From Acidocella sp. (GTDB taxonomy: Bacteria > Pseudomonadota > Alphaproteobacteria > Acetobacterales > Acetobacteraceae): 61,030 nucleotides of DNA. The notes below the pieces were generated by a model that searched no databases, had not been told where the DNA came from, and saw only the letters and a list, made by a program, of their open reading frames with translations. The position numbers were made by a program, and so were the translations under genes. This document shows positions 34,248-44,934 of this stretch, one piece after another. The stretch is from assembly GCA_026224875.1 (NCBI GenBank), contig JAMFRU010000048.1, positions 1 through 61,030 on the forward strand, in the 5' to 3' direction. How positions within the stretch are numbered: position 1 is the stretch's first letter; each line of letters opens with the position of its first letter.

Positions 34248-35647
34248 ACAGAACAATGACCATGTTTGCAGCGCCTAATTGGTTCCGTCGTACTGCGACT
34301 ACGGAAGGTCGGCTTCCCACCGGCCGGCTTATTGCCTTTGCCTCGCTGATGCTGCCGGTGACGGCGGCGCAGATGCCGATTGCGGTTTATGTGCCGGCTT
34401 TATATGCGCAGCATTTTGCTTTTCCGCTGGCGATATTGGGGGCGATATTTCTGGGCGAGCGGATTTGGGGAACGTTTACCGACCCGCTCATCGGCATGCT
34501 CAGCGATAGGACGAAAAGCAGGTTCGGGCGGCGCAAGGCCTGGATTGTGGCGGGGGCGATTGTCTATGCGCTGGCGACGGTGTTTTTGTTCTTCCCCGGG
34601 CTGACATTCATTCCGGTAACGCCGATTTATCTCGGGGTGGTACTATTTGCATTTTATCTGGCCTGGTCGATGATCCAGATCCCTTATCTCGCCTGGTCGG
34701 GCGAGGTTTCGGGCGAGTATCATGAGCGCACCAGAATTGCGATGTACCAGGGCGTGGCGGCGGCACTTTCGTTGCTGCTGGTGTTGATGCTGCCAACCAT
34801 CATCGACCAGATTGCGCCGAAGAATGCGGTGCTGAAGCTGGCGGCGATGGGGGGTGTTATTCTGGTGTCGCTGCCGGTGACATTGCTGCTGACGTTGCGG
34901 GCGTTTGACGAGCCGGCACGGCTGGCGGAGGCGAAACCGCATCTGTCGCTGCGCGCTTCACTGCGCGTGGTTGTGAGGGAGAGCGCGCTGCTGCGTGTGC
35001 TGTTTTCCGATTTGGCGGTTTCGATGGGCCAAGGTATTCGTGCCACTTTGTTCATTTTCTTCGTCACCATCTACATGGGGCTGCCGAAATGGGGCAGCGG
35101 GCTTTTTCTGCTGCAGTTCCTCTTCGGAATCATTGCGGCACCTATATGGGCTGCTGTGGCACGCAGGTTTGGCAAGCATCGTACCGCTGTTGCCGGTGAG
35201 CTGACGCAGGTGGTGATCAACCTCGGCCTGTTGCTGGTTGTGCCTGGCCAGCTGCCGCTGTTGCTGGGGCTGACGGTGGCGCAGGGGCTGGCCCAGGGCT
35301 CCGGGAATTTAATGCTGCGCTCGATGGTGGCCGATGTCGCCGACCGCCAGAAGTTGGAGACGGGGGAAGACCATACGGCTTTGTTCTTCTCGGTGTTCAG
35401 CATTTCCATGAAGGCCGGCATGGCGATCGCCGTTGGTATCGCGCTGCCGCTGGTGGCCTGGTTCGGCTTTAACCCGGCGGCCAAGATCAACACGCCGGCG
35501 GCGTTGCATGGGCTGGCTTTGGTGTTCGCTTTAGGCCCGGCGATTGCCCATCTCATCTCCGCGGCACTTGTCTATGGGTTTCCGATTGATGAAGCTCGCC
35601 ACGCGGAAATCCGTAAAGCCCTTGCGGCGCGTATCAAGAATACTTGA
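34244..35647 (+). CDS. MFS/GPH-type symporter
   Basis: This 467-residue membrane protein with about 12 spans matches glycoside-pentoside-hexuronide:cation symporters. Family marks are ERIWGTFTDPLIGMLSDRTKSRFGRRK (split near residues 65-91), followed by AWSMIQIPYLAWSGEVSGEYHERTR near 140. Such carriers move sugars or other organic solutes with H+ or Na+. It overlaps the ABC ATPase gene and precedes a sulfatase by 9 nt. Import of a sulfate ester or export of its desulfated product is therefore plausible. Neither is shown. Confidence 0.88.
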   Translation: MNRTMTMFAAPNWFRRTATTEGRLPTGRLIAFASLMLPVTAAQMPIAVYVPALYAQHFAFPLAILGAIFLGERIWGTFTDPLIGMLSDRTKSRFGRRKAWIVAGAIVYALATVFLFFPGLTFIPVTPIYLGVVLFAFYLAWSMIQIPYLAWSGEVSGEYHERTRIAMYQGVAAALSLLLVLMLPTIIDQIAPKNAVLKLAAMGGVILVSLPVTLLLTLRAFDEPARLAEAKPHLSLRASLRVVVRESALLRVLFSDLAVSMGQGIRATLFIFFVTIYMGLPKWGSGLFLLQFLFGIIAAPIWAAVARRFGKHRTAVAGELTQVVINLGLLLVVPGQLPLLLGLTVAQGLAQGSGNLMLRSMVADVADRQKLETGEDHTALFFSVFSISMKAGMAIAVGIALPLVAWFGFNPAAKINTPAALHGLALVFALGPAIAHLISAALVYGFPIDEARHAEIRKALAARIKNT

Positions 35648-37282
<1,635 letters not shown>

Positions 37283-37367
37283 AGCGGGGCTGACAGAGCG
37301 GGCCGAGGGTGGCAATGTGCGGGAACGTCGGCTGATTGCAGCCCAATAACCGCAGAGGTTCGCCCCA

Positions 37368-38366
37368 ATGACGCCTATCCAGACCACGGTTTCCTTCGAC
37401 ATGCGCGCGCCTGGGTTTGGTCCGCCGACGCAGGCGCTGTATGCCGCCGCGGTTGAAATGGCGGCCTATGCCGATAAAATCGGGGTGGATCGCATCGGGC
37501 TGATGGAGCATCACGGCTCGGAAGATGGCTATCTGCCGCAGCCTTTCGTGCTGGCCGGCGGCATGGCGGCGGTGACGAGGAATATCCGCCTCCTTCTGGG
37601 TGCTGTGATTTTACCGCTGCATGATCCGGTGAACATTGCCGAGCAGATTGCCATTGTGGATTTGATGTCCAACGGGCGGCTTGGGGTGATTTTTGGCGCG
37701 GGCTACGTGCATGAGGAATTCCGGATGTTCGGCGTGTCGCTGCGCGACCGTGGCCGGCTGCTGGATGAGAGCACCGTGACGATTTTGCGGGCTTTGCGCG
37801 GCGAGCGGTTTGCGGTGAATGGAAGGCCGGTTTATGTGCGGCCTTTGCCTGTGCAAAAGCCTGAGGATATCATCTTTATCGGCGGCGGTGTTGCGGCCTC
37901 GGCCAAGCGCGCGGCGCGGCTTGGTGTGGGTTTTGGGCCGATGCGGGCCGATATCATTCCGATTTATGAGGCGGAATGCCGGGCGCTGGGGCGGGAGCCG
38001 GGGGCGTATTTCCGGCCCTGCCATCGCCTGCCGGGGATCGTCATGCTGTCCGAGGACCCGGACCGTACCTGGTCGATACTGGAGCCGCACGCGTTCCATG
38101 TGGTATCCGAATACGCCAAATGGGCGGCGCAAGAGGATAATACCAACTCCCCCTTCAAGGGCCTCACCACGCTCGATGCCTTGCGCAAATCCGGGATGTT
38201 CGCGGTTTGGACGCCCGATGAGCTGGTGGCGAACGCGGATAAGGTCGAGGACCGGGGCACTTTCGTGTTCCAGCCGCTGGTGGGCGGTTTCCCCCCGGAA
38301 GAGGGTTGGAAGAGCCTGGAATTGCTCAAAGATGTAATCCCGCGCCTTAAGGCGGTTAAACGCTAA
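37368..38366 (+). CDS. LLM class flavin-dependent oxidoreductase
   Basis: This 332-residue LLM protein has YADKIGVDRIGLMEHHGSED near residue 30, IRLLLGAVILPLHDPVNIAEQ near 65, and SNGRLGVIFGAGYVHEEFR near 96. It keeps the EHH motif of luciferase-type oxygenases. It begins 85 nt after the sulfatase stop, on the same strand, so it may be the last gene of the organosulfur operon. SsuD, the alkanesulfonate desulfonase, belongs to this superfamily. A desulfonating role is thus plausible, but I cannot identify it as SsuD. A small hairpin at 38381-38397 follows the gene. Confidence 0.88.
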   Translation: MTPIQTTVSFDMRAPGFGPPTQALYAAAVEMAAYADKIGVDRIGLMEHHGSEDGYLPQPFVLAGGMAAVTRNIRLLLGAVILPLHDPVNIAEQIAIVDLMSNGRLGVIFGAGYVHEEFRMFGVSLRDRGRLLDESTVTILRALRGERFAVNGRPVYVRPLPVQKPEDIIFIGGGVAASAKRAARLGVGFGPMRADIIPIYEAECRALGREPGAYFRPCHRLPGIVMLSEDPDRTWSILEPHAFHVVSEYAKWAAQEDNTNSPFKGLTTLDALRKSGMFAVWTPDELVANADKVEDRGTFVFQPLVGGFPPEEGWKSLELLKDVIPRLKAVKR

Positions 38367-38380
38367 GCACTGGGGGGCTG

Positions 38381-38397
38381 CCGCAGGATATCTGCGG
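38381..38397. terminator. Hairpin after the LLM gene
   Basis: CCGCAG-GATAT-CTGCGG lies 14 nt after the stop of the LLM gene and before egtD. No U-run follows. It may weaken read-through or belong to the egtD leader, which also contains GGGCGG/CCGCCC arms near 38425-38460. Confidence 0.35.
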
Positions 38398-38504
38398 GTT
38401 ACCGGAAATTAGGTAGCATGATGACGGGCGGGGCATTGCATCCCGCGCGTCACCGCCCACATCTGCCTGCAATCACCTCGGCTCCAAAAGGACGGAAATC
38501 GCCC

Positions 38505-39479
38505 ATGCAACATGCTACGCTGCGCGCTAGACACGAGGATGAGGCGCAATTTGCCACGGACAGGCTGCAGGCTGGCGCGGAACTCGCGGCCGGACTTGCC
38601 CGGCCCCAGGCGAGCATCTCTCCCAAATATTTCTACGATGCGCAGGGCTCGAAACTATTCGAAGCGATTTGCGCTTTGGATGAATATTATCCGACCCGCA
38701 CGGAGTACGAGATTTTCCGCCAGCATGGTGCTGCGATCGCGGAGGCGGTGGGACAAGGCGCCACGTTGATCGACCTTGGTGCCGGGAATTGCGAAAAAGC
38801 CGCCAGCCTGCTGGGGATTCTGCGCCCGCGCAGCTATGTACCGGTCGATATCTCTACTGCTTTCCTCAACAAAGTCGTGGCACCATTGCGGCAGGCTTTT
38901 CCCGGCCTGCCCATCCATCCGGTCGGCACGGATTTTTCCGAGAGCCTGACCCTGCCCGGTTTTGTCCAGGCGCAACCACATAAACTGTTCTTTTATCCTG
39001 GCTCCTCCCTGGGCAATTTCGGGCCCCTCCAGGCGGTGCGGTTTTTGCAGAATATCCGCGAGCATGGCGGGGATTTGTTAATCGGGCTCGATCTTGTGAA
39101 AGATTTGGGAACGGTGGAAGCCGCTTATGATGATGAGCTCGGAGTTACCGCCGCATTCAATCTGAACATTCTGCGCCATGCCAATCGTATACTGGATGCT
39201 GATTTCGCCTTGAATGATTGGGCGCACCATGCGTTTTTTAATGAGGCGCAAAGCCGGATTGAGATGCATCTGCGCGCGCGCCAGGGTTGCCGCGTAACCT
39301 GGCCTGGAGGCACGCGGGTGTTTGCCGAGCACGAAACAATCCATACTGAGAACAGCTATAAATTTACCGTGGAATTTGCCACGGAGATGCTGCATCGCGC
39401 CGGGTTTACGGGGCTGACATATTGGACTGACCCGGCGAAGAAGTTCCTCGTATGCCATGCTCGAGCAGCCGATGCTTGA
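38505..39479 (+). CDS. egtD: L-histidine N-alpha-methyltransferase (EgtD)
   Basis: This 324-residue SAM-dependent enzyme makes hercynine from histidine, the first step of ergothioneine synthesis. Family marks are SPKYFYDAQGSKLFEAIC and LDEYYPTRTEYEI near the start, then the SAM site ATLIDLGAGNCEKA and FYPGSSLGNF. I chose ATG 38505, which matches the usual family N-terminus. A longer upstream frame adds a poor leader. The egtB start lies inside its last codons. Ergothioneine is a thiol that protects against oxidants. Confidence 0.93.
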   Translation: MQHATLRARHEDEAQFATDRLQAGAELAAGLARPQASISPKYFYDAQGSKLFEAICALDEYYPTRTEYEIFRQHGAAIAEAVGQGATLIDLGAGNCEKAASLLGILRPRSYVPVDISTAFLNKVVAPLRQAFPGLPIHPVGTDFSESLTLPGFVQAQPHKLFFYPGSSLGNFGPLQAVRFLQNIREHGGDLLIGLDLVKDLGTVEAAYDDELGVTAAFNLNILRHANRILDADFALNDWAHHAFFNEAQSRIEMHLRARQGCRVTWPGGTRVFAEHETIHTENSYKFTVEFATEMLHRAGFTGLTYWTDPAKKFLVCHARAADA

Positions 39480-40674
39480 GCAGGCCAGGCTTGCAAAGAT
39501 CGAGTGCCCAGCATCAGTGTTGGCCGAGCGGTTTGCCGCTGTACGTGCTGCATCTGTTGCGCGCGCGGCACCGCTTTCGGACGAGGATTGCGGTGCGCAA
39601 TCGATGCCGGATGCGAGCCCCGTTAAATGGCATCTCGCGCATATCACCTGGTTTTTCGAGACGTTCATTCTGGAGCGCTTTGAGCCGGGGTTTGTGCCGT
39701 TCAACCCTGCGTTCCGTATCCTGTTCAACTCCTATTATAACGGCGTTGGCGATAAACATCCGCGGCCGCAGCGCGGATTGCTAACCCGCCCTTCGCGTGC
39801 CGAGGTCATGGCTTATCGCTCCAATGTAGATGCGCGCATGGCGGTTTTATGCGCGCGGCCGATGCCGGCGGAATTTGCCGTGCTCTGCGAGCTTGGATTG
39901 CAGCATGAGCAGCAGCACCAGGAGCTGATGCTGACGGATGTGCTGCATCTGCTGGCACAAAACCCGCTTCTTCCTGCCTATAGCGAGGATGTTTCTATCC
40001 CGGCATCTGCCCCCTCCCCTGGCTGGCAGGAATTTTCCGCCTCGCTCACGCATATTGGGTATGATGGCACGGCGTTTTGTTTTGATAATGAATTGCCGCG
40101 CCACCGGGTGTTTCTGGAATCCTATGCGCTCGCCACTGAACTTGTGAGCAATGCGGAATATTTGGCTTTTGTGGAGGATGGCGGGTATCAGACCCATGAG
40201 CTTTGGCTCTCCGAAGGATGGGATTTTATTCGTACACAGAACATTACCGGGCCGCTGAATTGGCATGAGACGAAAGCCGGCTGGAAGCAGTTTACTTTGG
40301 CCGGGCTCCGGATGTTGAACTTGGACGCGCCGGTGCTGCATCTCTCGTATTTCGAGGCCAGTGCCTATGCGCAATGGGCCGCAGCACGGCTGCCGACCGA
40401 GGCGGAATGGGAACATGCCGCCCGTAGTGCGCCGCATCTGCCGCAGCTGTTTGGGTGCGCCTGGCAGTGGACCAGCAGCAGCTATGCCGCCTACCCTGGG
40501 TTTCGCGCGGCGGAGGGGGCTGTTGGCGAGTATAATGGCAAGTTCATGGTCAACCAGTATGTGCTGCGCGGCGGTTCGCTGGCCACACCGGCCGGGCATA
40601 GCCGGCCGAGCTATCGCAATTTTTTCCCCGCCACGGCACGCTGGCAACTCACTGGGCTGCGGCTGGCGCGTTAG
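39457..40674 (+). CDS. egtB: Ergothioneine biosynthesis sulfoxide synthase (EgtB)
   Basis: This protein of up to 405 residues joins hercynine to a thiol through a C-S bond. The N-terminal DinB-like domain supplies iron ligands H62 (HLAHITWFF), H150 and H154 (QHEQQHQE). The C-terminal half has the FGE-sulfatase fold (FLESYALATELVSNAEYLAFV, LPTEAEWEHAARS). The start may be ATG 39457 or ATG 39472, and both overlap egtD. No egtC amidohydrolase and no egtE lyase gene is adjacent, so the thiol donor (Cys or gamma-Glu-Cys) is undecided. The 3' end overlaps the convergent MFS gene by 26 nt. Confidence 0.93.
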   Translation: MLEQPMLEQARLAKIECPASVLAERFAAVRAASVARAAPLSDEDCGAQSMPDASPVKWHLAHITWFFETFILERFEPGFVPFNPAFRILFNSYYNGVGDKHPRPQRGLLTRPSRAEVMAYRSNVDARMAVLCARPMPAEFAVLCELGLQHEQQHQELMLTDVLHLLAQNPLLPAYSEDVSIPASAPSPGWQEFSASLTHIGYDGTAFCFDNELPRHRVFLESYALATELVSNAEYLAFVEDGGYQTHELWLSEGWDFIRTQNITGPLNWHETKAGWKQFTLAGLRMLNLDAPVLHLSYFEASAYAQWAAARLPTEAEWEHAARSAPHLPQLFGCAWQWTSSSYAAYPGFRAAEGAVGEYNGKFMVNQYVLRGGSLATPAGHSRPSYRNFFPATARWQLTGLRLAR

Positions 40675-41941
40675 CCAGGCTCCCAAGCGGTTGCCGCGCC
40701 CAGAGCCCGTAAATAACGGCGCTGGAGAGAGAGATGACGCCGCCCAGCATGAAGCCCGGCACGAACGAGCCGGTGCTTTGTACGACGAGGCCGGTGATGA
40801 ATGGCGCTAATGTGCCGCCGAGCGAACCACCGATATTTTGCACGGCCTCCAGCGTTGCCACCGAGCGGTTGGGCGCGATGAGTGCCGCCAAAGCCCAGCC
40901 GCAGCTGGAGGCGACGTTGGCGCCGAACAGACCTGCTGACATCAGCGCGATGGCGGGGCCCATGCCGGAGACAAGTGCGGCGGCGATGGTACAGACGCCG
41001 GCGAGCACCATGCCCGCTACAATGGGAGCAAGGCAAGCCGGGCCCGGCGCCATGATGCGCCCCAAAGCGCGGGCAAAGAACCCGCCTGCGACGGCGCCGA
41101 TGAAGCCTGCGACCATCGGCACGGCGGACCAGAAGCCGGCGCTGGCGACCGAGAGATGGCGCTGTGTTTCGAGATAGCCCGGCAGCCAGGTGGCGTAGAG
41201 CCAGGAAATGTAGACCACGCCGAAAAACCCGAAGAACATGGCCCAGGTAGTGCGGAATTGGAGCAGCCAGAGGATGCGCGAGCCTTCAGCAGTATCCTCA
41301 CGGTCTTCGGAGCGGAGTTGCGCGATTTCCGCGGGCGGGATTCCGGCTTCTTCCGGCGCGCGGTAGAACAGCAGCCATAATATCGCGACGACGAGCCCGG
41401 CGAGGCCGGCGATGAGGAACATTACACGCCAGCCGAAGGCGAGCATGAGCACGGTGAGCAGCGGCGGTGCCAGTGCCGGGGCGAGCGCCGAGGAGGCGTT
41501 GAAAATGGCGATGGGCAGAGCGCGTTGGCTTAAGCGGTACCAGTCTGCACATACGCGCGTGCCGCCGATGTACATTGGCGATTCACCTAAGCCCAGTGCT
41601 ACTCTCGCGGCGATGAAGGGGCCGAGGCCGGTGACGAAAGTCGCGCTGATCTGGGCTGCCGACCATAGGACGAGTCCGGCGCCGAGGGCGCGGCGTGGGC
41701 CGAATTTGTCGATAAGCGCGCCAGCGGGGAGTTGAGCCAGGCCATAGGCCCAGGCGAAGGCCGAGAGCAGCAGGCCCATCTGCGCGTAGCTCAGGTGCAG
41801 GCTTGCGCGGATGGCGGGATTGCCTATGGCAACCGCCGAGCGGTCGAAATAATTCACGCAGCCGGCGAGTACCAGCAGGCTGACGGCCAAAGTCCGGCGC
41901 CGCCGTACCGTTGGTGATGTTTGTTGCTGATCTGCCGTCAT
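40649..41941 (-). CDS. MFS transporter (ACS/anion:cation symporter-like)
   Basis: This 430-residue membrane protein with about 12 spans has the early signature VNYFDRSAVAIGNPAI and AYGLAQLPAGALIDKFGPRRAL, typical of the anion:cation symporter (GudP/ExuT-like) branch. Organic anions such as hexuronates, phthalate or tartrate are typical family cargo. It starts at ATG 41941 behind AGAGGG. It overlaps egtB tail to tail and has no obvious operon partner. The substrate cannot be read from sequence. Confidence 0.9.
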   Translation of the reverse strand: MTADQQQTSPTVRRRRTLAVSLLVLAGCVNYFDRSAVAIGNPAIRASLHLSYAQMGLLLSAFAWAYGLAQLPAGALIDKFGPRRALGAGLVLWSAAQISATFVTGLGPFIAARVALGLGESPMYIGGTRVCADWYRLSQRALPIAIFNASSALAPALAPPLLTVLMLAFGWRVMFLIAGLAGLVVAILWLLFYRAPEEAGIPPAEIAQLRSEDREDTAEGSRILWLLQFRTTWAMFFGFFGVVYISWLYATWLPGYLETQRHLSVASAGFWSAVPMVAGFIGAVAGGFFARALGRIMAPGPACLAPIVAGMVLAGVCTIAAALVSGMGPAIALMSAGLFGANVASSCGWALAALIAPNRSVATLEAVQNIGGSLGGTLAPFITGLVVQSTGSFVPGFMLGGVISLSSAVIYGLWARQPLGSLANAPAAAQ

Positions 41942-41988
41942 TTTGACCCTCTACCCAAGTGTAGAGGCATAGGGTGACGTGCTGCAAA

Positions 41989-42291
41989 TCAGGGAGTGGT
42001 GTTGGCGCCCGGGACATTCGGGTTGGCACCGGTGGTGCCGGTGCTGGTGTGCGCGGGCACCTGCGGTGCCATGGTGCCCTGTTTATCGGTGTTGCCCGTA
42101 CCAATGGCGGCACTGCTGGCACCGGTGGACATGTTGCCGGAATCCGATGAGGTCCCTGCCATGCCGGGCGTCTGCGGGGTGGTGGCGACGCCCGTGCCGC
42201 CGTCCGGCGCGTTGGATGTGGACTGGGCCAGGACCGGTGCGGCGATGGCGAGACTGAGGATGATGGCCGAGATATAGGCAAAACGTGGCAT
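41989..42291 (-). CDS. Small secreted Gly/Thr/Ser-rich protein
   Basis: This 100-residue protein has a clear signal peptide, MPRFAYISAIILSLAIAAP then VLAQ, with likely cleavage after AQ near residue 23. The mature part is low-complexity, rich in Thr, Ser, Gly, Pro and Asn, and without Cys. It is probably disordered in the periplasm or outside. GGAAGGA lies 7 nt before the ATG. A GTTATG-AAA-CATAAC palindrome lies upstream at 42365-42379. I do not recognise a family. Confidence 0.7.
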   Translation of the reverse strand: MPRFAYISAIILSLAIAAPVLAQSTSNAPDGGTGVATTPQTPGMAGTSSDSGNMSTGASSAAIGTGNTDKQGTMAPQVPAHTSTGTTGANPNVPGANTTP

Positions 42292-42440
42292 GCTGCGTTC
42301 CTTCCGTGATTGTAGCTATTGCTTAACTGTGAATTAGGCAGCGGGTGCGGGCGTTTTAAGAGATGTTATGAAACATAACGAGAGTTTATGATTCATATTA
42401 GCTGCGGGATGCGCCGGCATGACTGGAACAGACGCGCAAT

Positions 42441-42476
42441 ATAAAACGGCCGGGAGATTTCTCCCGGCCGTTTTAT
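42441..42476 (-). terminator. Strong intrinsic terminator
   Basis: A perfect 17-bp inverted repeat (ATAAAACGGCCGGGAGA at 42441-42457 with TCTCCCGGCCGTTTTAT at 42460-42476) ends in A/T tracts on both sides, so it can act on both strands. On the minus strand it lies about 20 nt after the stop of the 66-residue gene, and the run of U follows the stem. Confidence 0.85.
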
Positions 42477-42494
42477 TGTCTTGCCCGCTTCAGC

Positions 42495-42695
42495 TTAGAG
42501 CTTACCAACCCTGGTAATCATCATGTCAACCTCCGCGGCGACAGCCGTCTGATCGGCCGGCGGACGGTCCTTGTCATCGCGGATTTTCTCAAGCTGTTTG
42601 ACGAGTTCCGAGCGCTCGAAAACACCTTTGTGAATGAGGGTCTTCGCCAGGGCTTCGGTAAAGAGGAGAAGGCCCGCGGGGCTGTTTGTGATCAT
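42495..42695 (-). CDS. Small hypothetical protein (66 residues)
   Basis: The protein opens with MITNSPAGLLLFTEALAKTL, has a polar helix HKGVFERSELVKQLEKIRDD, and ends in AAEVDMMITRVGKL. No membrane span or signal is clear. AGAGGA lies 7 nt before the ATG at 42695, and a strong terminator follows the stop. The well-defined transcription unit supports a real gene. I do not know its family or role. Confidence 0.7.
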   Translation of the reverse strand: MITNSPAGLLLFTEALAKTLIHKGVFERSELVKQLEKIRDDKDRPPADQTAVAAEVDMMITRVGKL

Positions 42696-42794
42696 ATGTG
42701 TATCCTCTGCTTGAACGACATATTATAAATGGGCGCAGGAAGATGGCCGTACCAGTGGCCGGCCGCTGAACATTAAGCAACGACACCAGAAGGT

Positions 42795-43382
42795 TTAGTA
42801 AGGCGGTTGCTGTTTTGCGCGCTGTGTTTTTGCTGCTTCGGTCCACCAGGCGAGGTCATCGGCAAATCTGCCGAATGATTTTGTAAGTGCCGCACCTGCA
42901 TCGCCTTGCGGTGTGCCGTGCTGGTCGAGCGTCTGGCCGATGGGGCCGACCGTGATGGTGCTGGAGATTACCACCATTCCCATTTCCGATAGTACGCCAT
43001 GCCAGGCGGTGTTGGCGCGTGCACCGGCAATGCGGCCGGCGGAATAACTGGCAATGGCGGCGGGGCGCCAGAACCATTCTTCGAGAAAATGATCGGTGAG
43101 GTTTTTAAGGCCGGGTTGGATGCCCCAATTATATTCGCCCGTTACGAAAACAAACGCATCTGCTGCTTTGATTTTTTGCGCCAGTTTTTGCATGGCTTCG
43201 GGCGCGCGGCCGGGGGCGAATTCCTTGTACATGCGATCGAGCATGGGCAGGCCTATATCTTTGGCGTCGATCAACTCGGCCTTGTCGCCCCGCGAGGTAA
43301 ATTGTGTGGTCAGATAATCGGCCAGGCGGATGCCCATTCTATCGGAACGGTATGAGCCGTAGAAAACAAGTATATGCGACAT
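42795..43382 (-). CDS. NAD(P)H-dependent FMN reductase (flavodoxin-like)
   Basis: This 195-residue protein of the NADPH-dependent FMN reductase/ChrR family shows FYGSYRSDRMGIRLADYL near residue 8, the phosphate-binding loop. FVTGEYNWGIQPGLKNLTD near 85 contacts the flavin ring. I chose ATG 43382 because AGGAGG lies 6 nt upstream and 13 nt after the MscS gene. It could supply reduced FMN to LLM monooxygenases, but it lies in a separate operon. Quinone or metal reduction is equally possible. Confidence 0.9.
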   Translation of the reverse strand: MSHILVFYGSYRSDRMGIRLADYLTTQFTSRGDKAELIDAKDIGLPMLDRMYKEFAPGRAPEAMQKLAQKIKAADAFVFVTGEYNWGIQPGLKNLTDHFLEEWFWRPAAIASYSAGRIAGARANTAWHGVLSEMGMVVISSTITVGPIGQTLDQHGTPQGDAGAALTKSFGRFADDLAWWTEAAKTQRAKQQPPY

Positions 43383-43395
43383 TCCAGCCTCCTGC

Positions 43396-44199
43396 CTATG
43401 CCGGAGCCGGCATGGCGCCGAGCTCTTTAACAACTGCCTCGATGACATCGCTTTTCGCGGCATTGGCATCGCCGGCGGGTGTGAATTTCACCACGAGCTG
43501 CAGCGTGTTATCTGTTGGTGAGCGATCCGCTAAAATTAAAGGTGCCGGGGTTTTGGCAACGGCGGGCAGTGCCGCGACCACACCCTGCAGCTGGAGTTTA
43601 GCGCTGGATAATGATGTGTCCACGACCGGAAAACGCGCCTCCACCGTTACCGCGGGGGCCGCATAAATGCTGAGATTTTTGACGGCCTGGCCCCAGACCT
43701 GGCTGTTGGGGACGATGATCTGAACATTGTCGGCGGTGATAACCTCAGTCCAGAACAAAGTGAGCGCTTTGACGATGCCGTCGTTGCCGCCGACCTGTAC
43801 ATGGTGCCCGAGCCGGAAGGGCCGGAAGATAAGTAGCATGACACCCGCAGCAAGATTGGAGAGCGTGCCCTGCAGCGCCAGGCCGATGGCGAGGCTGGCG
43901 GCACCGACGATGGCGACAAGGCTGGTGGTTTGAATCCCGAATTGGGAGAGCACCGTCAGCCCCGTGACCATGAGGACAAAATAGCGGACGATGCTGGCGA
44001 AGAAATCCCGCAGCATTTCATCGAAATGGCGCATCCGGGCCAGGAATTTGGCGGCGAGATATTCGCTCTTGCCCGACAGCCAGATGCCGGCGAAGAGGAT
44101 CAGTATGGCGCCGATCACGCGTGTGGCGGCGGGTATCGCTAAGGGAAGTATCTGGTTGATTTCAGTATGGATATTCCATGCCTGCGCGATTGTCGCCAT
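43396..44199 (-). CDS. Small-conductance mechanosensitive channel (MscS family)
   Basis: This protein of about 267 residues has three N-terminal membrane spans. The pore helix region is VGAASLAIGLALQGTLSNLAAGVMLLIFRPF, given here as the Gly/Ala-rich TM3, followed by GHHVQVGGNDGIV and IVPNSQVWGQAVKNL. This is the MscS core, with a soluble C-terminal vestibule domain. It opens under hypo-osmotic stress. I prefer ATG 44199 to the TTG at 44211. The low-affinity iron permease-like gene lies 42 nt upstream and the FMN reductase 13 nt downstream. The C-terminus is shorter than in the cNMP-linked relic at 52.9 kb. Confidence 0.9.
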   Translation of the reverse strand: MATIAQAWNIHTEINQILPLAIPAATRVIGAILILFAGIWLSGKSEYLAAKFLARMRHFDEMLRDFFASIVRYFVLMVTGLTVLSQFGIQTTSLVAIVGAASLAIGLALQGTLSNLAAGVMLLIFRPFRLGHHVQVGGNDGIVKALTLFWTEVITADNVQIIVPNSQVWGQAVKNLSIYAAPAVTVEARFPVVDTSLSSAKLQLQGVVAALPAVAKTPAPLILADRSPTDNTLQLVVKFTPAGDANAAKSDVIEAVVKELGAMPAPA

Positions 44200-44241
44200 G
44201 CTCACATCCAATTCTCAGTGACGGCCAGGAGCAATCTGGAT

Positions 44242-44715
44242 TTAAGGACCATCACCCTCTTTTACACTGTCCGCCTCGCCGCCGCTATTGCCCGAGCGAG
44301 AGGCGATGTCGGCGAAATTAACCTTTAGAGATTTCAATTCCGCCTCGGTCATATCTTCGAGGGTCAGCAGCGCATCGCGCGCGCCGGCATTTGCCCGGAT
44401 CAGCTCGTCCAACTTCAGATGGAGCGCTGTCATATCACGGTTCTGGGTGTTTTGAATGAGGAACACCATCAAGAACGTCACGATGGTGGTGCTGGTATTG
44501 ATCACCAGCTGCCAGGTATCCGAATATTTGAAAATCGGCCCCGATGCCCCCCAGATAATCACCAGCGAAATCGCGACAACAAAGCTTGCGGGATGGCCGA
44601 GTTTTTGCGAGGCCATCTGCGCGATGTGCCCGAACACACCCGCGATCGTCTGCGGCTTTCTGGTTTTGCCGTTGCCCTCGGGGCAATCTAGCGCGGCATC
44701 AGCTTCAATCGCCAT
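44242..44715 (-). CDS. Low-affinity iron permease family membrane protein
   Basis: This protein of about 157 residues has two membrane spans at about residues 38-60 and 68-85 (FVVAISLVIIWGASGP, NTSTTIVTFLMVFLIQNTQNRD). The QNTQNRDMTALHLKLDELI tail is characteristic of this family. Despite the name, bacterial members are barely studied. I chose ATG 44715, with AAGGA 7 nt upstream, over the GTG at 44733. It heads an operon with the MscS and FMN reductase genes. Confidence 0.85.
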   Translation of the reverse strand: MAIEADAALDCPEGNGKTRKPQTIAGVFGHIAQMASQKLGHPASFVVAISLVIIWGASGPIFKYSDTWQLVINTSTTIVTFLMVFLIQNTQNRDMTALHLKLDELIRANAGARDALLTLEDMTEAELKSLKVNFADIASRSGNSGGEADSVKEGDGP

Positions 44716-44934
44716 CAACAGATCCTTCGTCACGCCATCGCTGACATTTCATTAAATTAATAATCACAACGATGCTGCCATCCCCCTTAAATAGGCGTGA
44801 GGCGGTCAAGTTAAAGGATCATTCGCCTCGCGGATCGTGACCTTCTCGTTAGCTGTATCTGTCCCCTAACTGTCACCCGCAAGAATTCGCGGTAACAATG
44901 CGATATTCGGAAAACTTGATGCTACATATAATCC

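Noticed and set aside
38367-38504. Possible riboswitch in the egtD leader
   Set aside because: Two small hairpins are visible, but they do not match the conserved cores of the SAM, TPP, cobalamin or other classes that I know.
42365-42379. GTTATG-AAA-CATAAC considered as a dif site
   Set aside because: The half sites face the wrong way and the spacer is 3 nt rather than 6, unlike XerC/XerD sites.
44927-44932. TATAAT as the -10 box for a leaderless response regulator transcript
   Set aside because: It ends 2 nt before the ATG, so transcription would begin inside the gene.
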